Below, piece after piece: positions 9,533-16,293 of a stretch of 64,000 nucleotides of DNA (positions are counted from its first letter, which is position 1; every line of letters starts with the position of its first letter). The notes beneath the pieces were generated by a model. The model searched no databases, was not told where the DNA came from, and saw only the letters and a program-made list of their open reading frames with translations. The translations under genes were made by a program, and so were the position numbers. This DNA comes from a virus: positions 174,437 through 238,436 of the IMG/VR virus record IMGVR_UViG_3300037264_008423, one strand, 5' to 3'.

Positions 9533-9721
9533 ATGAAACGTAAACACTTTCTATATGGCCTGCTCGCAGGCGCGGCGTCCACTTTAATGCTGGTCTTGTT
9601 CCTAGGCGCGGCAGATCCCACTTGGCTGGACATCGCAAGCAGCCTGAAGCGGATCGCCCATTCCCTGGAGATGATCTCCGGCCAGCGGCCCGGTTGGAAA
9701 ATTCCATACGCGGGTAAATGA
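9533..9721 (+). CDS. Small single-pass membrane protein
   Basis: 62 residues from ATG 9533. A basic start (MKRKHF) precedes a hydrophobic segment at about 8-28 (LLAGAASTLMLVLFLG); an amphipathic helix follows. It sits between two tRNA genes, with its stop six bases before tRNA-Ala(CGC). Function unknown; codon choice and membrane topology make it credible. Confidence 0.5.
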   Translation: MKRKHFLYGLLAGAASTLMLVLFLGAADPTWLDIASSLKRIAHSLEMISGQRPGWKIPYAGK

Positions 9722-9726
9722 CCTTC

Positions 9727-9800
9727 GGGGCCATAGCTCAATAGCAGAGCGGGTCGTTCGCAACGACTAGATCGGGGTGCGACTCCCCGTGGTTCCACCA
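9727..9800 (+). tRNA. tRNA-Ala (CGC)
   Basis: Acceptor GGGGCCA/TGGTTCC, A73, encoded CCA. Anticodon loop TTCGCAA. D-loop AATAGCA, T-loop TGCGACT: C19 and G55 in place of G19 and T55. Confidence 0.88.
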
Positions 9801-9806
9801 GATTTC

Positions 9807-9880
9807 GGCTGCGTAGCTCAATAGCAGAGCGTGCGCGTCACATGCACAAGGAACCCGTGCGATTCGGGCGTGGCCGACCA
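9807..9880 (+). tRNA. tRNA-Val (CAC)
   Basis: Acceptor arms CGGCTGC/GTGGCCG with G-U pairs, encoded CCA. Anticodon loop GTCACAT with one C-A mismatch in the stem. D-loop AATAGCA, T-loop TGCGATT. The exact acceptor register is uncertain by one base. Confidence 0.75.
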
Positions 9881-9896
9881 TTTTGTTCTAAAGCTT

Positions 9897-10340
9897 GTGA
9901 TCAATAGTAAACAAATCAAAGCTGAATTAGCCGTCATAAAGGTGCAGGAAGCGGCACTTAAAATGGGCCGGATATGCAGCAAACCTGTCATTGAAGGGAC
10001 GCGCTACGATTTGATAGTTGATGACGGTAAGCGTCTTATGCGCGTTCAAGTCAAATACTGTGGTGGTTATTACGATGGCGTTGTTGCGGTTAAACTTAAA
10101 AGTTATGGTAGGCAGGGGGCAGACCGTAGCTATTGCGCCAGTGAAATCGACGCCGTTATAGCCTATTCTGATGTGAATGACCGGCTTTATTGTCTGCCGA
10201 TTACTATGCTAGCGGACAAAACAACCATCCGCTTGCGCCATGCTCGTCCTAGAAACAATCAAAAGCAGCGGATTTGGCAGGCAGAAGACTTTATATGGGG
10301 CTGTAGCTCAAATAGGCAGAGCAGCACGATGGCATCGTGA
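9897..10340 (+). CDS. PD-(D/E)XK homing-type endonuclease
   Basis: About 147 residues from GTG 9897. It begins INSKQIKAELAVIKVQEAALKMG and has the nuclease core GTRYDLIVDDG...RVQVKY (D, then Q-V-K), as in the small PD-(D/E)XK family often tied to group I introns (PDDEXK_5 type). A paralogue lies at 11244-11666. A GTTCTA element precedes the start. The stop codon lies inside the downstream tRNA-Ala(GGC), overlapping it by 44 bp. This suggests a free-standing endonuclease that spreads within the tRNA cluster. Confidence 0.75.
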   Translation: MINSKQIKAELAVIKVQEAALKMGRICSKPVIEGTRYDLIVDDGKRLMRVQVKYCGGYYDGVVAVKLKSYGRQGADRSYCASEIDAVIAYSDVNDRLYCLPITMLADKTTIRLRHARPRNNQKQRIWQAEDFIWGCSSNRQSSTMAS

Positions 10341-10373
10341 AGGTTGAGGGTGCGATTCCCTTCGGTTCCACCA
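10297..10373 (+). tRNA. tRNA-Ala (GGC)
   Basis: Acceptor GGGGCTG/CGGTTCC, A73, CCA. Anticodon loop ATGGCAT. D-loop contains GGCA, T-loop TGCGATT. The 3' end of the preceding endonuclease gene overlaps its 5' half. Confidence 0.85.
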
Positions 10374-10387
10374 ATTTTTGCCAATAA

Positions 10388-10580
10388 GCTGGGCGGTTGA
10401 TCGAGACTTCCGTCTGGCCGAACGCGGTTACGATCAGCCGGGGGAACCGGTAAAACCTACGGCTGTTGGGAGCGAGGCTTGCCGAGCAGCAGGCCGCTTT
10501 GGCAGTATTTCACGGCACCCAACGTGGGACGGCGGCAGGCCGGTCGTGCGGTCTGTAAACGCGACTCCGCCCGTCAGCGT
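10388..10580 (+). ncRNA. Possible structured RNA, unknown
   Basis: This 200-bp gap between tRNA genes has no good ORF. Its ends can pair: GCTG-GGCGG with CCGCC-CGT-CAGC, nine pairs with a 3-nt bulge. Inside is a tRNA-Ser-like D-arm segment (GCCGAGCAGCAGGC). It may be an RNA gene; I cannot name it. Confidence 0.3.
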
Positions 10581-10598
10581 AAAACAGGTGCCGTGTTT

Positions 10599-10674
10599 AC
10601 GGCAGTAGCTCAATTAGCAGAGCGGCGGTCTCCAAAACCGTTGGTTGGGGGTGCGAGTCCTCCCTGCCGTGCCA
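10599..10674 (+). tRNA. tRNA-Trp (CCA)
   Basis: Acceptor ACGGCAG/CTGCCGT perfect, G73, CCA. Anticodon loop CTCCAAA. D-loop AATTAGCA, T-loop TGCGAGT. Confidence 0.92.
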
Positions 10675-10677
10675 TTT

Positions 10678-10917
10678 TTAGCGCGCGGGTTTTACTTTGC
10701 GCCGGGCGCGCGCCTTGCTTTTAGCAATGGGCGCTTGTTGGACATAACTCGGACACTTCGGGTTTTCGCAGTGACCGCCTTTTTTCACCAACCAGCCGCA
10801 AGCGCATTGGCTGAAGCAGTCACATTTTAAGAATCCCTGGGTGCCGCACGTGGGACAGACCACCGTGGCATCGATCAGGCGCTCAATGGCGCTCAAAGGT
10901 TTAGTTTGCATCGGCAT
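10678..10917 (-). CDS. Small Cys-rich zinc-binding protein
   Basis: 79 residues with CPTC, CDC, CAC and CENPKC spaced like two zinc ribbons (about residues 21-55), and a basic C-terminal tail. It is transcribed leftward, against the tRNA array. A variant GATTCTA element lies upstream. Function unknown; nucleic-acid binding is likely. Confidence 0.6.
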   Translation of the reverse strand: MPMQTKPLSAIERLIDATVVCPTCGTQGFLKCDCFSQCACGWLVKKGGHCENPKCPSYVQQAPIAKSKARARRKVKPAR

Positions 10918-10949
10918 ACACTAAGTCATAGAATCAATTTTACCCACAG

Positions 10950-11032
10950 TCCAGAAAGAGTGGAGGAAGGTCCCTACGCGCCACAGCGGAAGTAACGGGG
11001 CCAGGACCACAGTGGTTTGGACTGGGGTGAAC
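10950..11032 (+). ncRNA. Segment resembling part of RNase P RNA
   Basis: GTGGAGGAAGGTCCC followed by CGCCACAGCGGAAGTAACGG recalls the GAGGAAAGUCC and adjacent conserved block of bacterial RNase P RNA. The rest of an RNase P RNA is not visible because tRNA-Tyr follows immediately. It may be a remnant or chance. Confidence 0.25.
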
Positions 11033-11120
11033 GGGCGTGTGACCGGAGCAGCAATCGGCACGGGCTGTAAACCCGTCGGCCTAAAAACCTACGCAGGTGC
11101 GAGTCCTGCCACGCCCCCCA
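11033..11120 (+). tRNA. tRNA-Tyr (GTA)
   Basis: Type II tRNA: acceptor GGGCGTG/CACGCCC, CCA, anticodon loop CTGTAAA and a long variable arm. D-loop contains AGCAGCA, T-loop TGCGAGT. Confidence 0.9.
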
Positions 11121-11126
11121 TTTTAA

Positions 11127-11214
11127 GCGCCGTAGCTCAGAGGCAGAGCAAACCCAAAGCCTGTAACCAGGTGAGCGGTGGGGATGAGAGGTTCGAGTCC
11201 AATCCGGCGCACCA
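11127..11214 (+). other. tRNA-like gene with disrupted anticodon arm
   Basis: Acceptor GCGCCG/CGGCGC, A73, CCA, and a normal D-arm with GG in the loop; T-loop TTCGAGT is canonical. The central part is about 10 nt too long and forms GCCTG-TAAC-CAGGT rather than a 7-nt anticodon loop. It could contain a small insertion, so no anticodon can be given. Confidence 0.45.
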
Positions 11215-11243
11215 TTCTTCCGTCTGGCGGTGTAATTAAAGGC

Positions 11244-11666
11244 ATGAACAGCAAGATTATCGGGGATATTTCCGAAGCATCCGTAATTGCGGCTCTTTTA
11301 AAATCGGGTTTGAACGTGTTAATGCCTTTCGGTGACAGGAACAGGTATGATATCGTGATTGAACATGACGGAAAATTTGAACGTGTGCAGATAAAAACAG
11401 GTAGGCAGCGCGGGAGAGTTATAGTCTATAATACACAGAGTTCAACTCGCGTTAACGGCAAACGGTGTGAATTAGGCTACCAAGGCCAAGTTGAAACTTT
11501 TGCGGTTTATCACCGTGAGCTGGATCGGGTCTATATGGTTCCTGTCGGTAAAGCAGCTACCGGTAAAGGGAGTTTGCGCTTGGGGCCTAAAGGCGGTTCT
11601 GGTGTAGGACCAAGATGCCTTTACGCTGATGACTATATTTTAAGGAGCGTTAGCTCAGTCCAGTAG
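11244..11666 (+). CDS. PD-(D/E)XK homing-type endonuclease (second copy)
   Basis: 140 residues from ATG 11244 (NSKIIGDISEASVIAALLKSG). The nuclease core is DRNRYDIVIEHDGKFERVQIKTG, with D, then Q-I-K. It is a paralogue of the protein at 9897-10340. The TAG stop lies in the D-arm of the downstream tRNA-Asp, an overlap of 23 bp, the same arrangement as its paralogue. It is likely a mobile nuclease targeting tRNA genes. Confidence 0.75.
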   Translation: MNSKIIGDISEASVIAALLKSGLNVLMPFGDRNRYDIVIEHDGKFERVQIKTGRQRGRVIVYNTQSSTRVNGKRCELGYQGQVETFAVYHRELDRVYMVPVGKAATGKGSLRLGPKGGSGVGPRCLYADDYILRSVSSVQ

Positions 11667-11720
11667 AGCAATCGACTGTCTATCGAAAGGTCAGGGGAGC
11701 AAAGCCCCTACGCTCCGCCA
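11644..11720 (+). tRNA. tRNA-Asp (GTC)
   Basis: Acceptor GGAGCGT/ACGCTCC perfect, G73, CCA. Anticodon loop CTGTCTA. T-loop AGCAAAG lacks both T54 and T55. Confidence 0.88.
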
Positions 11721-11721
11721 T

Positions 11722-11834
11722 TTTTGCTTCCACAGCGCCGCCCCTGAAAGCGGCGACTGTTACGATCCAGACAGGACAGATCGAGCCGGTTAAATAGAGT
11801 CCTTCTTTAATTGGCGGACAGCATGGAAGCAATT
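11722..11834 (+). ncRNA. Possible structured RNA closed by 9-bp helix
   Basis: TTGCTTCCA near 11725 pairs perfectly with TGGAAGCAA near 11824, and CGCCG...CGGCG forms an inner hairpin. No ORF fits. The right arm runs into the promoter-like element of the UDG gene. Function unknown. Confidence 0.35.
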
Positions 11835-11848
11835 TGTTCTTACGCGGT

Positions 11849-12463
11849 ATGACGAAACAGGAACAGCTACAGGCCCTTTCTTACCGCGTGATCCGCTGCC
11901 GCCAGTGTCCGCACCTGGTCCTATCCAGGACGCAGACCGTGTTTGGCACCGGTAATCCCGACGCGGAGTTCATGTTCGTAGGAGAGGCACCCGGCAAAGA
12001 TGAAGACCGGATCGGCGAGCCGTTTGTTGGCCGCGCCGGGAAATTTTTAACCAGCTTGATCCGCCTGATGGGATTTACCCGCGATCAGGTTTACATCGCC
12101 AACGTGCTCAAGTGCCGCCCGGACGCGGAATCAGGCAATCGCAAGCCGGAAGCGGAGGAGATGGAAAACTGCCTGCCGTTTTTAAAGGAGCAGATCCAGA
12201 TCATCCAGCCCAAAGTTTTAATCGCCCTGGGCGCGACCGCCCTGGAGGGCTTGAAGGGCAAAATCGCGCCCATCAGCCAAGTGCGCGGCCACATCTATGA
12301 CTTTCACGGCACGCCCCTGGTGCCCACGTTTCACCCGGCCTACGTGCTGCGCAATTCGGCCACGGAAGTCCGCAGCCTGGTCTGGCGGGATTGCTGCCGC
12401 GCAATGGACTTGGCCGGTTATGACACCCTGGACCGGCGCGAATGGGTGCCGGACATGGCTTAG
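11849..12463 (+). CDS. Family-4 uracil-DNA glycosylase
   Basis: Removes uracil from DNA. 204 residues from ATG 11849; a GTTCTT element precedes it. It has all UDG4 hallmarks: CRQC near residue 18-21, GEAPG near 46, PFVGRAGKFL, the VLKCRP cysteine, PKVLIALGATAL, and HPAYVL near the C-terminus. Unlike the UDG-like module fused to the polymerase, the catalytic motif is intact, so this is the active repair enzyme of the pair. It converges with the minus-strand gene 12460-13792 (4-bp overlap). Confidence 0.93.
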   Translation: MTKQEQLQALSYRVIRCRQCPHLVLSRTQTVFGTGNPDAEFMFVGEAPGKDEDRIGEPFVGRAGKFLTSLIRLMGFTRDQVYIANVLKCRPDAESGNRKPEAEEMENCLPFLKEQIQIIQPKVLIALGATALEGLKGKIAPISQVRGHIYDFHGTPLVPTFHPAYVLRNSATEVRSLVWRDCCRAMDLAGYDTLDRREWVPDMA

Positions 12464-13792
12464 GATTGAGCGATGAAATTAAGGCTGGCGTAAATGGTTT
12501 CCCCAGCGCCAGTGAGCCTTTGCGCGCAGAGCCATAGCTCGTCGCGCCTGCCGCCGATGGACATGCCCAGCCCAAAAAAGCCCGTCATTCCAATGTTGGC
12601 CAGGCTGGTGCTGGCAATCGCGTAAGCGGCCATAACCTCCGTGCCGCTGACACACGTGTTCGTGTTGGTCGTCGCGGCGGCATACTCCACGGCGCTGTTC
12701 GGGATGGGCACCCAGGAAATCGCGCCTGCGCCGTTGATGGTTGGGTTGACCACCAGGGAGCACCGCAGCGCGGCGTTGCTGGTGCAGGCGGCGGATAAGC
12801 CCGTGGGGCTGACCGTGGCGTGGGTGCCGCTCGTCGTGAGGCGGAGGCCCAGGACCGCGTATAAATTCGCGTCGTTGCCGGTGGCAAAAGGATTAGTTCC
12901 CCGGCTCACCGCGCGCGGGTAGCCCGTATTGATAATGCCGCCCTCGCTAATGACCGTGGAGCAGATGCAGCTCAGCGTGGCCGCCGCCCCCGCGCCGCTG
13001 CTGGCGAGTTCGTAGCGCAGCGGCAAATTCGGTGAGGAGGTATAAACGTCGGTGGACTGGTTGGAGTGGTGCGCGTCATGGACCCGGACCATGTGATGGC
13101 CAAGGATAAACCCGAAATGGACCGTGCCCACCCCTAGCCACTCAAAGTCGATAAACATGATTTGCGCTTTGGACAGATCCAGCGTAATCCCGGAGGGTCC
13201 GGTCCCGTCCAGCCGGTCCATGTTCCAATCCGCCTGAGCAAACGTTTCCGCCGCCAAGCCGTTTTTCCGCAGCACAAAGGCTGGTCCGCTGGCCGTCTGC
13301 TCCAATAAAAATCCGTTGAAATCGTCGAAGTAGCCGACACGCCGGGTAATGCCGGTGGAGGCGGCTCCCATCACGAAGGTCATCATGACCAACTGCGATT
13401 TTCCGGGTTGATAATTGAATCGGCGATAGGTCTGCCGGACGCGCGTGCCAGCAGTGCTGGCCGAGACCCCCAGCAGGACTTTGGCATTGGTCCGATCATG
13501 GGTGCTGGAGGTTCCCGTGCCGCTGGTCGGCTGGTCGTCCCACAGGTGGGGCGCGGCGTCCATGAGCAGCTTGCTGTCCCATATGGTTTCGGGCTGGCTT
13601 ACCCCGCAAGCGTTGAAAGGCGTCGCGGCTCTCCGGCTCCTCGGTGACCGCTGTAAGCACCTGGGCTAAGGTGGCCTGCGTGGCCAGATTGCCCGTGGGT
13701 CCGCCCACGACCGACGTGCCCGTGGTGATAACCTGGGCGACAATGGTTCTGCCGTCCGCTCCGAGCGGATTTGGGACATATGTGATCTCCAT
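12460..13792 (-). CDS. Virion/adhesin-like protein, frame-shifted gene
   Basis: Two overlapping minus frames together make one plausible protein. The first (from ATG 13792) reads MEITYVPNPLGADG...TLAQVLTAVTEEPESR. A +1 shift near 13615-13630 then leads to ATPFNACGVSQPETIWDSKLLMD and the long frame ending at 12460. The long part (about 370 residues) is Ser/Thr/Gly-rich and beta-looking, like phage surface or tail-associated proteins that carry a TPFGE-like motif after an N-terminal coil. The shift could be programmed, a mutation or a sequence error. Function not known. Confidence 0.6.
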
Positions 13793-13812
13793 AATACGTT
13801 TTAACTACTTTT

Positions 13813-13889
13813 CAGGGTGTAGCTCAGCCTGGCGGAGCGCCTGGCCTGGGACCAGGAGGCCGTGGGATCGAAGCCCACCACCCTGACCA
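13813..13889 (+). tRNA. tRNA-Pro (TGG)
   Basis: Acceptor CAGGGTG/CACCCTG perfect, A73, CCA. Anticodon loop CCTGGGA, with C at position 33. D-loop contains GG; T-loop ATCGAAG keeps T55-C56, as expected for the GG partner. Confidence 0.88.
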
Positions 13890-13893
13890 TTTT

Positions 13894-13970
13894 CGGGCTG
13901 TAGCGTAGCCAAGTAACGCGCTTGCATGGGGTGCAAGAGATCGCCGGTGCGAATCCGGCCAGCCCGACCA
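13894..13970 (+). tRNA. tRNA-Pro (GGG)
   Basis: Acceptor CGGGCTG/CAGCCCG perfect, A73, CCA. Anticodon loop ATGGGGT. D-loop begins AGCC; T-loop TGCGAAT. Confidence 0.9.
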
Positions 13971-13976
13971 TTTTAA

Positions 13977-14051
13977 CAGCGCGTAGCCTAAAAGCCAGGC
14001 GCTTGCTTCGGGAGCAAGATCAAGCAGGAGCGTTACCTGTCGCGCTGACCA
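13977..14051 (+). tRNA. tRNA-Pro (CGG)
   Basis: Acceptor CAGCGCG/CGCGCTG perfect, A73, CCA. Anticodon loop TTCGGGA. D-loop AAAAGCC; T-loop AGCGTTA, with A54 and T58 swapped relative to the usual T54-A58. Confidence 0.88.
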
Positions 14052-14192
14052 TCTTAAACACTGGGTGGGCACAACCCCATGTGCCGCACGCATCAAGGGC
14101 GACAGAGCTAGTAGGAGGCTAATGCTGACCGTAATAGCCTGCCGTTGGCGGTGCGCTGCCCAAGAGGGTTATTGGCCCCAGGATCACTTTAT
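14052..14192 (+). other. Unexplained segment between tRNA genes
   Basis: CTGGG near 14060 can pair with CCCAG near 14177, and AGGCTA...TAGCCT forms an inner stem. It may be a degenerate or interrupted tRNA. I cannot assign an anticodon and see no ORF. Confidence 0.25.
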
Positions 14193-14268
14193 TGGCATGT
14201 AGCTCAACTGGTAGAGCACTCGGCTGTTAACCGAGACGTTGTTGGATCGTCCCCAACCATGCCAGCCA
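14193..14268 (+). tRNA. tRNA-Asn (GTT)
   Basis: Acceptor TGGCATG/CATGCCA perfect, G73, CCA. Anticodon loop CTGTTAA. D-loop AACTGGTA (GG); T-loop ATCGTCC keeps T55-C56 but has A54/T58. Confidence 0.92.
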
Positions 14269-14274
14269 TTTTAG

Positions 14275-14350
14275 GCCCCCGTAGCTCAAAATACAGAGTG
14301 CGAGACTTCTAATCTCGGCGGTGCTGGTGAGAATCCAGCCGGGGGTGCCA
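14275..14350 (+). tRNA. tRNA-Arg (TCT)
   Basis: Acceptor GCCCCCG/CGGGGGT, G73, CCA. Anticodon loop CTTCTAA. T-loop TGAGAAT: G55 and A56. Confidence 0.9.
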
Positions 14351-14369
14351 ATTTCAGAAAATGCGGCTT

Positions 14370-14440
14370 TGGCTTGTTGACTCCGGTGTGTCCGACCGTC
14401 GCTAAAGCGGCAGAAGCGGGTTCGATTCCCGCCAAGTCCA
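14370..14440 (+). other. tRNA-like element, possible CTA anticodon
   Basis: Canonical T-arm GCGGG-TTCGATT-CCCGC and a D-arm with GG. The acceptor pairs TGGCTTG with CAAG-T-CCA around a bulged T. The anticodon loop reads either CGCTAAA (anticodon CTA, but G33) or a tetraloop TAAA. No CCA after the stem. It could be a pseudogene. Confidence 0.35.
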
Positions 14441-14557
14441 TCGCTTGCGGCACAAAGTGCGCAGTGCTGCCGTTTTCTGATTTAAGGCCGTGTCCGGCAA
14501 TTCGTGAGCCGGGCTAATCACTCGCGCTATCTTGGGCGGGGCGGCGCTTACTTTATA
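14441..14557 (+). other. Gap without gene
   Basis: A GC-rich 117-bp segment between tRNA-like genes. Short complementary blocks (GCCGTG...GGGCGGC) are present, but no tRNA or ORF can be supported. Confidence 0.2.
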
Positions 14558-14632
14558 GCTCGCGTGGCGCAATCACAGCGCGGGGACCTCCTAAGTCCCA
14601 GGTTGCGGGTGAGATTCCTGCCGCGAGCGCCA
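14558..14632 (+). tRNA. tRNA-Arg (CCT)
   Basis: Acceptor GCTCGCG/CGCGAGC perfect, G73, CCA. Anticodon loop CTCCTAA. D-loop AATCACA; T-loop TGAGATT (G55, A56). Confidence 0.92.
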
Positions 14633-14634
14633 GC

Positions 14635-15114
14635 TTAACGCCTGGGTGTAAACGGGTGACCGCAGGCTTGGAACATTTCCTGGTTGAGGCGGCGGATGGG
14701 GCAGTCGTCTGTGCCGCACTGGGGCAGGATAAATCCGACGAAACCATTGTCATCGACCCGATCCACCAAAGTCAGGGCCAGCGTGGACGATCCATCTCTG
14801 TGCTGATAACGGTGCCAGTGCGAAATTTTTTTATCCGTCTGAATGAACACCCGCCAGACTTCCATCGCCGAGGCGCGGTCCTCTGGATGAATAACAATGG
14901 GCCATTTTCCGTCTTGTAGTTCATCGAGCGTTCTGCCGGTCAGCTCCCGGTAGGCTGGATTGATATAGACAATCGAAATCCCGTCCGAGCCAGTGATGAA
15001 CGCAGGCAGCGGACAGCGTTCTGCTACGGCCATGTAGCGGTGCATTTTTTCGCGATCCGCCTGAAACTTGTTGAGCAGGTGGAAGGCTATGCTGTTGTTA
15101 TACGTTACTTCCAT
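14635..15114 (-). CDS. PAS-domain protein
   Basis: 159 residues forming essentially one PAS sensor fold: helix to about 30, then PAFITGSDGISIVYINPAYRELTGRTLDELQDG (about 35-68), WPIVIHPEDR and a terminal sheet WHRYQHRDGSS...GFIL. A C-terminal CGTDDCP follows. No kinase or output domain is attached, so it probably binds a ligand or partner. It is encoded against the tRNA genes and ends two bases from tRNA-Arg(CCT). Confidence 0.85.
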   Translation of the reverse strand: MEVTYNNSIAFHLLNKFQADREKMHRYMAVAERCPLPAFITGSDGISIVYINPAYRELTGRTLDELQDGKWPIVIHPEDRASAMEVWRVFIQTDKKISHWHRYQHRDGSSTLALTLVDRVDDNGFVGFILPQCGTDDCPIRRLNQEMFQACGHPFTPRR

Positions 15115-15162
15115 TAATCTAGTTACTTTGACTTTAGCGGAAGACTGCCGGAACGCAAATTT

Positions 15163-15249
15163 GGCTCCGTAGCATTAAAGCAATGCCCCTGTCCTGAAAA
15201 CAGAGTGCGGGTAACACCGGTAGGGGTGCGAGTCCCCTCGGAGCCGTCA
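15163..15249 (+). tRNA. tRNA-Ser (TGA)
   Basis: Type II: acceptor GGCTCCG/CGGAGCC perfect, long variable arm, anticodon loop CCTGAAA (C33). D-loop contains AGCA; T-loop TGCGAGT. The 3' end reads GTCA, so CCA is not intact in the gene. Confidence 0.85.
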
Positions 15250-15267
15250 TCTTGTTCTATTCCAGTT

Positions 15268-15594
15268 ATGACAGCAAGGCATGATCGAACAAGTGGGGAA
15301 GGATGGTTGGCCGAGCAGCAAGGCTCCCGGTTGGAAGCCGGAGGACTGGGTAACACCAGCGCGGGTGCGATCCCTGCACCATCCGCCAAAAAGATAGGGC
15401 CTCCCCGGCCTGGAACTAAATTTGTTTACCAAGGTATCGACTACCGTTTCCGGTCTTTCAGCGTTGAGTATCAGGTCTTAAAATTGGACCCGGACGAGCG
15501 CCTGATCCACCTAAGCCGCCGTAAGCGCATTACCTACGAGGCATGGCAGACCTTGATGACGCATTATAGGGCTGCGATTACTTTTGTTAGTTGA
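15268..15594 (+). CDS. Small protein whose frame spans a tRNA gene
   Basis: An in-frame ATG at 15268, preceded by CTTGTTCTATTCCAGTT, opens a 108-codon frame that runs through all of tRNA-Ser(GGA) and continues to 15594. The C-terminal 65 residues (KFVYQGIDYRFRSFSVEYQVLKLDPD...) look like a real small folded protein. Translation may instead begin after the tRNA at a non-ATG codon. Function unknown. Confidence 0.45.
   Translation: MTARHDRTSGEGWLAEQQGSRLEAGGLGNTSAGAIPAPSAKKIGPPRPGTKFVYQGIDYRFRSFSVEYQVLKLDPDERLIHLSRRKRITYEAWQTLMTHYRAAITFVS
15301..15388 (+). tRNA. tRNA-Ser (GGA)
   Basis: Type II: acceptor GGATGGT/ACCATCC perfect, G73, CCA, long variable arm. Anticodon loop TTGGAAG. D-loop AGCAGCAA; T-loop TGCGATC. 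Confidence 0.92.
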
Positions 15595-15600
15595 ATTTTG

Positions 15601-15673
15601 ACGGGCCGATTGGCTGTGGGTTATCTTCACTTGAAATGAAGCGATACGTGTTCAACTCACGTCCGTGGCTCCA
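15601..15673 (+). other. tRNA-like element (TGA loop), broken acceptor
   Basis: Perfect anticodon arm CTTCA-CTTGAAA-TGAAG and T-arm ACGTG-TTCAACT-CACGT, then CCGTGGC-T-CCA. Only ACGG of the upstream strand can pair with CCGT. The full complement GCCACGG lies just downstream at 15678. It is either a damaged tRNA or one needing rearrangement. Confidence 0.4.
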
Positions 15674-15732
15674 TGTGCCACGGCCTCGGAGGTAGCAAAA
15701 ATTCCACGCCGCCCCTTGTCCGTCAATTAAAT

Positions 15733-15859
15733 CGCAGGGAAGTAAAACGGCAAAAACCCGTGACCATCCCTTGTCCGGTAACGGGCCGACCGGAAACGGT
15801 TATCATACATCAACCTAAAGAGTTGAAATTAGGAGGTTCGACTCCTCCCCCTGCGACCA
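15733..15859 (+). tRNA. tRNA interrupted in the D-arm region (loop CTAAAGA)
   Basis: Acceptor CGCAGGG (15733-15739) pairs perfectly with CCCTGCG (15849-15855), followed by A and CCA. Anticodon arm TCAAC-CTAAAGA-GTTGA and T-arm GGAGG-TTCGACT-CCTCC are perfect. Between the 5' acceptor strand and the anticodon arm are about 70 nt instead of about 19. The extra part folds as CCCGT...ACGGG and ACCG-GAAA-CGGT. Anticodon AAA would be unusual. Confidence 0.5.
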
Positions 15860-15863
15860 TTTT

Positions 15864-15951
15864 GGAAGGTGACCGGATACACGAGGACCCTGGCCCGAAC
15901 CCAGGCGCGGTGAAATACCCGTCGTGAGTGGAAATCTCACACCTTCCGCCA
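15864..15951 (+). tRNA. tRNA-Ser (CGA)
   Basis: Type II: acceptor GGAAGGT/ACCTTCC perfect, G73, CCA. Anticodon loop CCCGAAC (C33). T-loop TGGAAAT: G55 and G56. Confidence 0.9.
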
Positions 15952-15958
15952 TTTTAAC

Positions 15959-16032
15959 GGCCCGTTAGCTCAAAAATAGAGCACCCGGCTGATAACCGGG
16001 AGACGCCGGAGTGTTACCGGCATGGGCTACCA
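15959..16032 (+). tRNA. tRNA-Ile (GAT)
   Basis: Acceptor GGCCCGT/ATGGGCT, A73, CCA. Anticodon arm CCCGG-CTGATAA-CCGGG. T-loop AGTGTTA, with A54/T58. Confidence 0.9.
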
Positions 16033-16186
16033 TTTCATTCGGGGCCGATGAAAAGTGGGAAGTATGGACGTGGCAAAGATACCAGACCTGGGCGACCGGG
16101 CTGTTTTTCACGGCGCGCACGAGCATCTGATAGTGCTTCAGCACCCGATTTGGCTCACTTTCCGGCTGTATGCTGGTTGACTGCAT
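15965..16186 (-). CDS. Possible small protein overlapping tRNA-Ile
   Basis: A 73-codon minus frame (MQSTSIQPESEPNRVLKHYQ...) that looks protein-like for about 55 residues and then runs into tRNA-Ile on the opposite strand. The ATG lies in a perfect 10-bp inverted repeat. No good Shine-Dalgarno. Function unknown; may not be expressed. Confidence 0.35.
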   Translation of the reverse strand: MQSTSIQPESEPNRVLKHYQMLVRAVKNSPVAQVWYLCHVHTSHFSSAPNEMVAHAGNTPASPGYQPGALFLS

Positions 16187-16191
16187 ACAGC
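16162..16191 (-). promoter_or_regulatory. Inverted repeat over a start codon
   Basis: GGCTGTATGC and GCATACAGCC are perfect complements separated by 9 nt. On the minus strand the ATG of the 73-codon ORF sits inside the stem, as in two other small genes of the window. Confidence 0.45.
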
Positions 16192-16246
16192 CTAATATAT
16201 CAAATAAGAATTACCAATGCTATAGGGTCTTTACCCCATATTTTGG

Positions 16247-16289
16247 CTTAATTTGTGTTGATATTGACTTGGAACTATAAGTAAACATT
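16247..16289 (+). promoter_or_regulatory. Promoter candidate before tRNA cluster
   Basis: An A/T-rich stretch with TTGTGT, 17 nt, TATAAG, followed by GTAAAC. It lies directly upstream of a tRNA fragment and tRNA-Glu. Confidence 0.4.
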
Positions 16290-16293
16290 TAAG

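Noticed and set aside
14370-14440. Amber-suppressor tRNA (CTA) and recoding of TAG.
   Set aside because: The loop would have G33 and a bulged acceptor, and several genes and the tmRNA tag end in TAG, so reassignment is not supported.
14656-14919. Plus-strand ORF within the PAS gene.
   Set aside because: Antisense to a clear PAS domain; no independent support.
15673-15927. Plus-strand ORF of 84 codons.
   Set aside because: It covers the interrupted tRNA and part of tRNA-Ser(CGA) and has no protein-like features.
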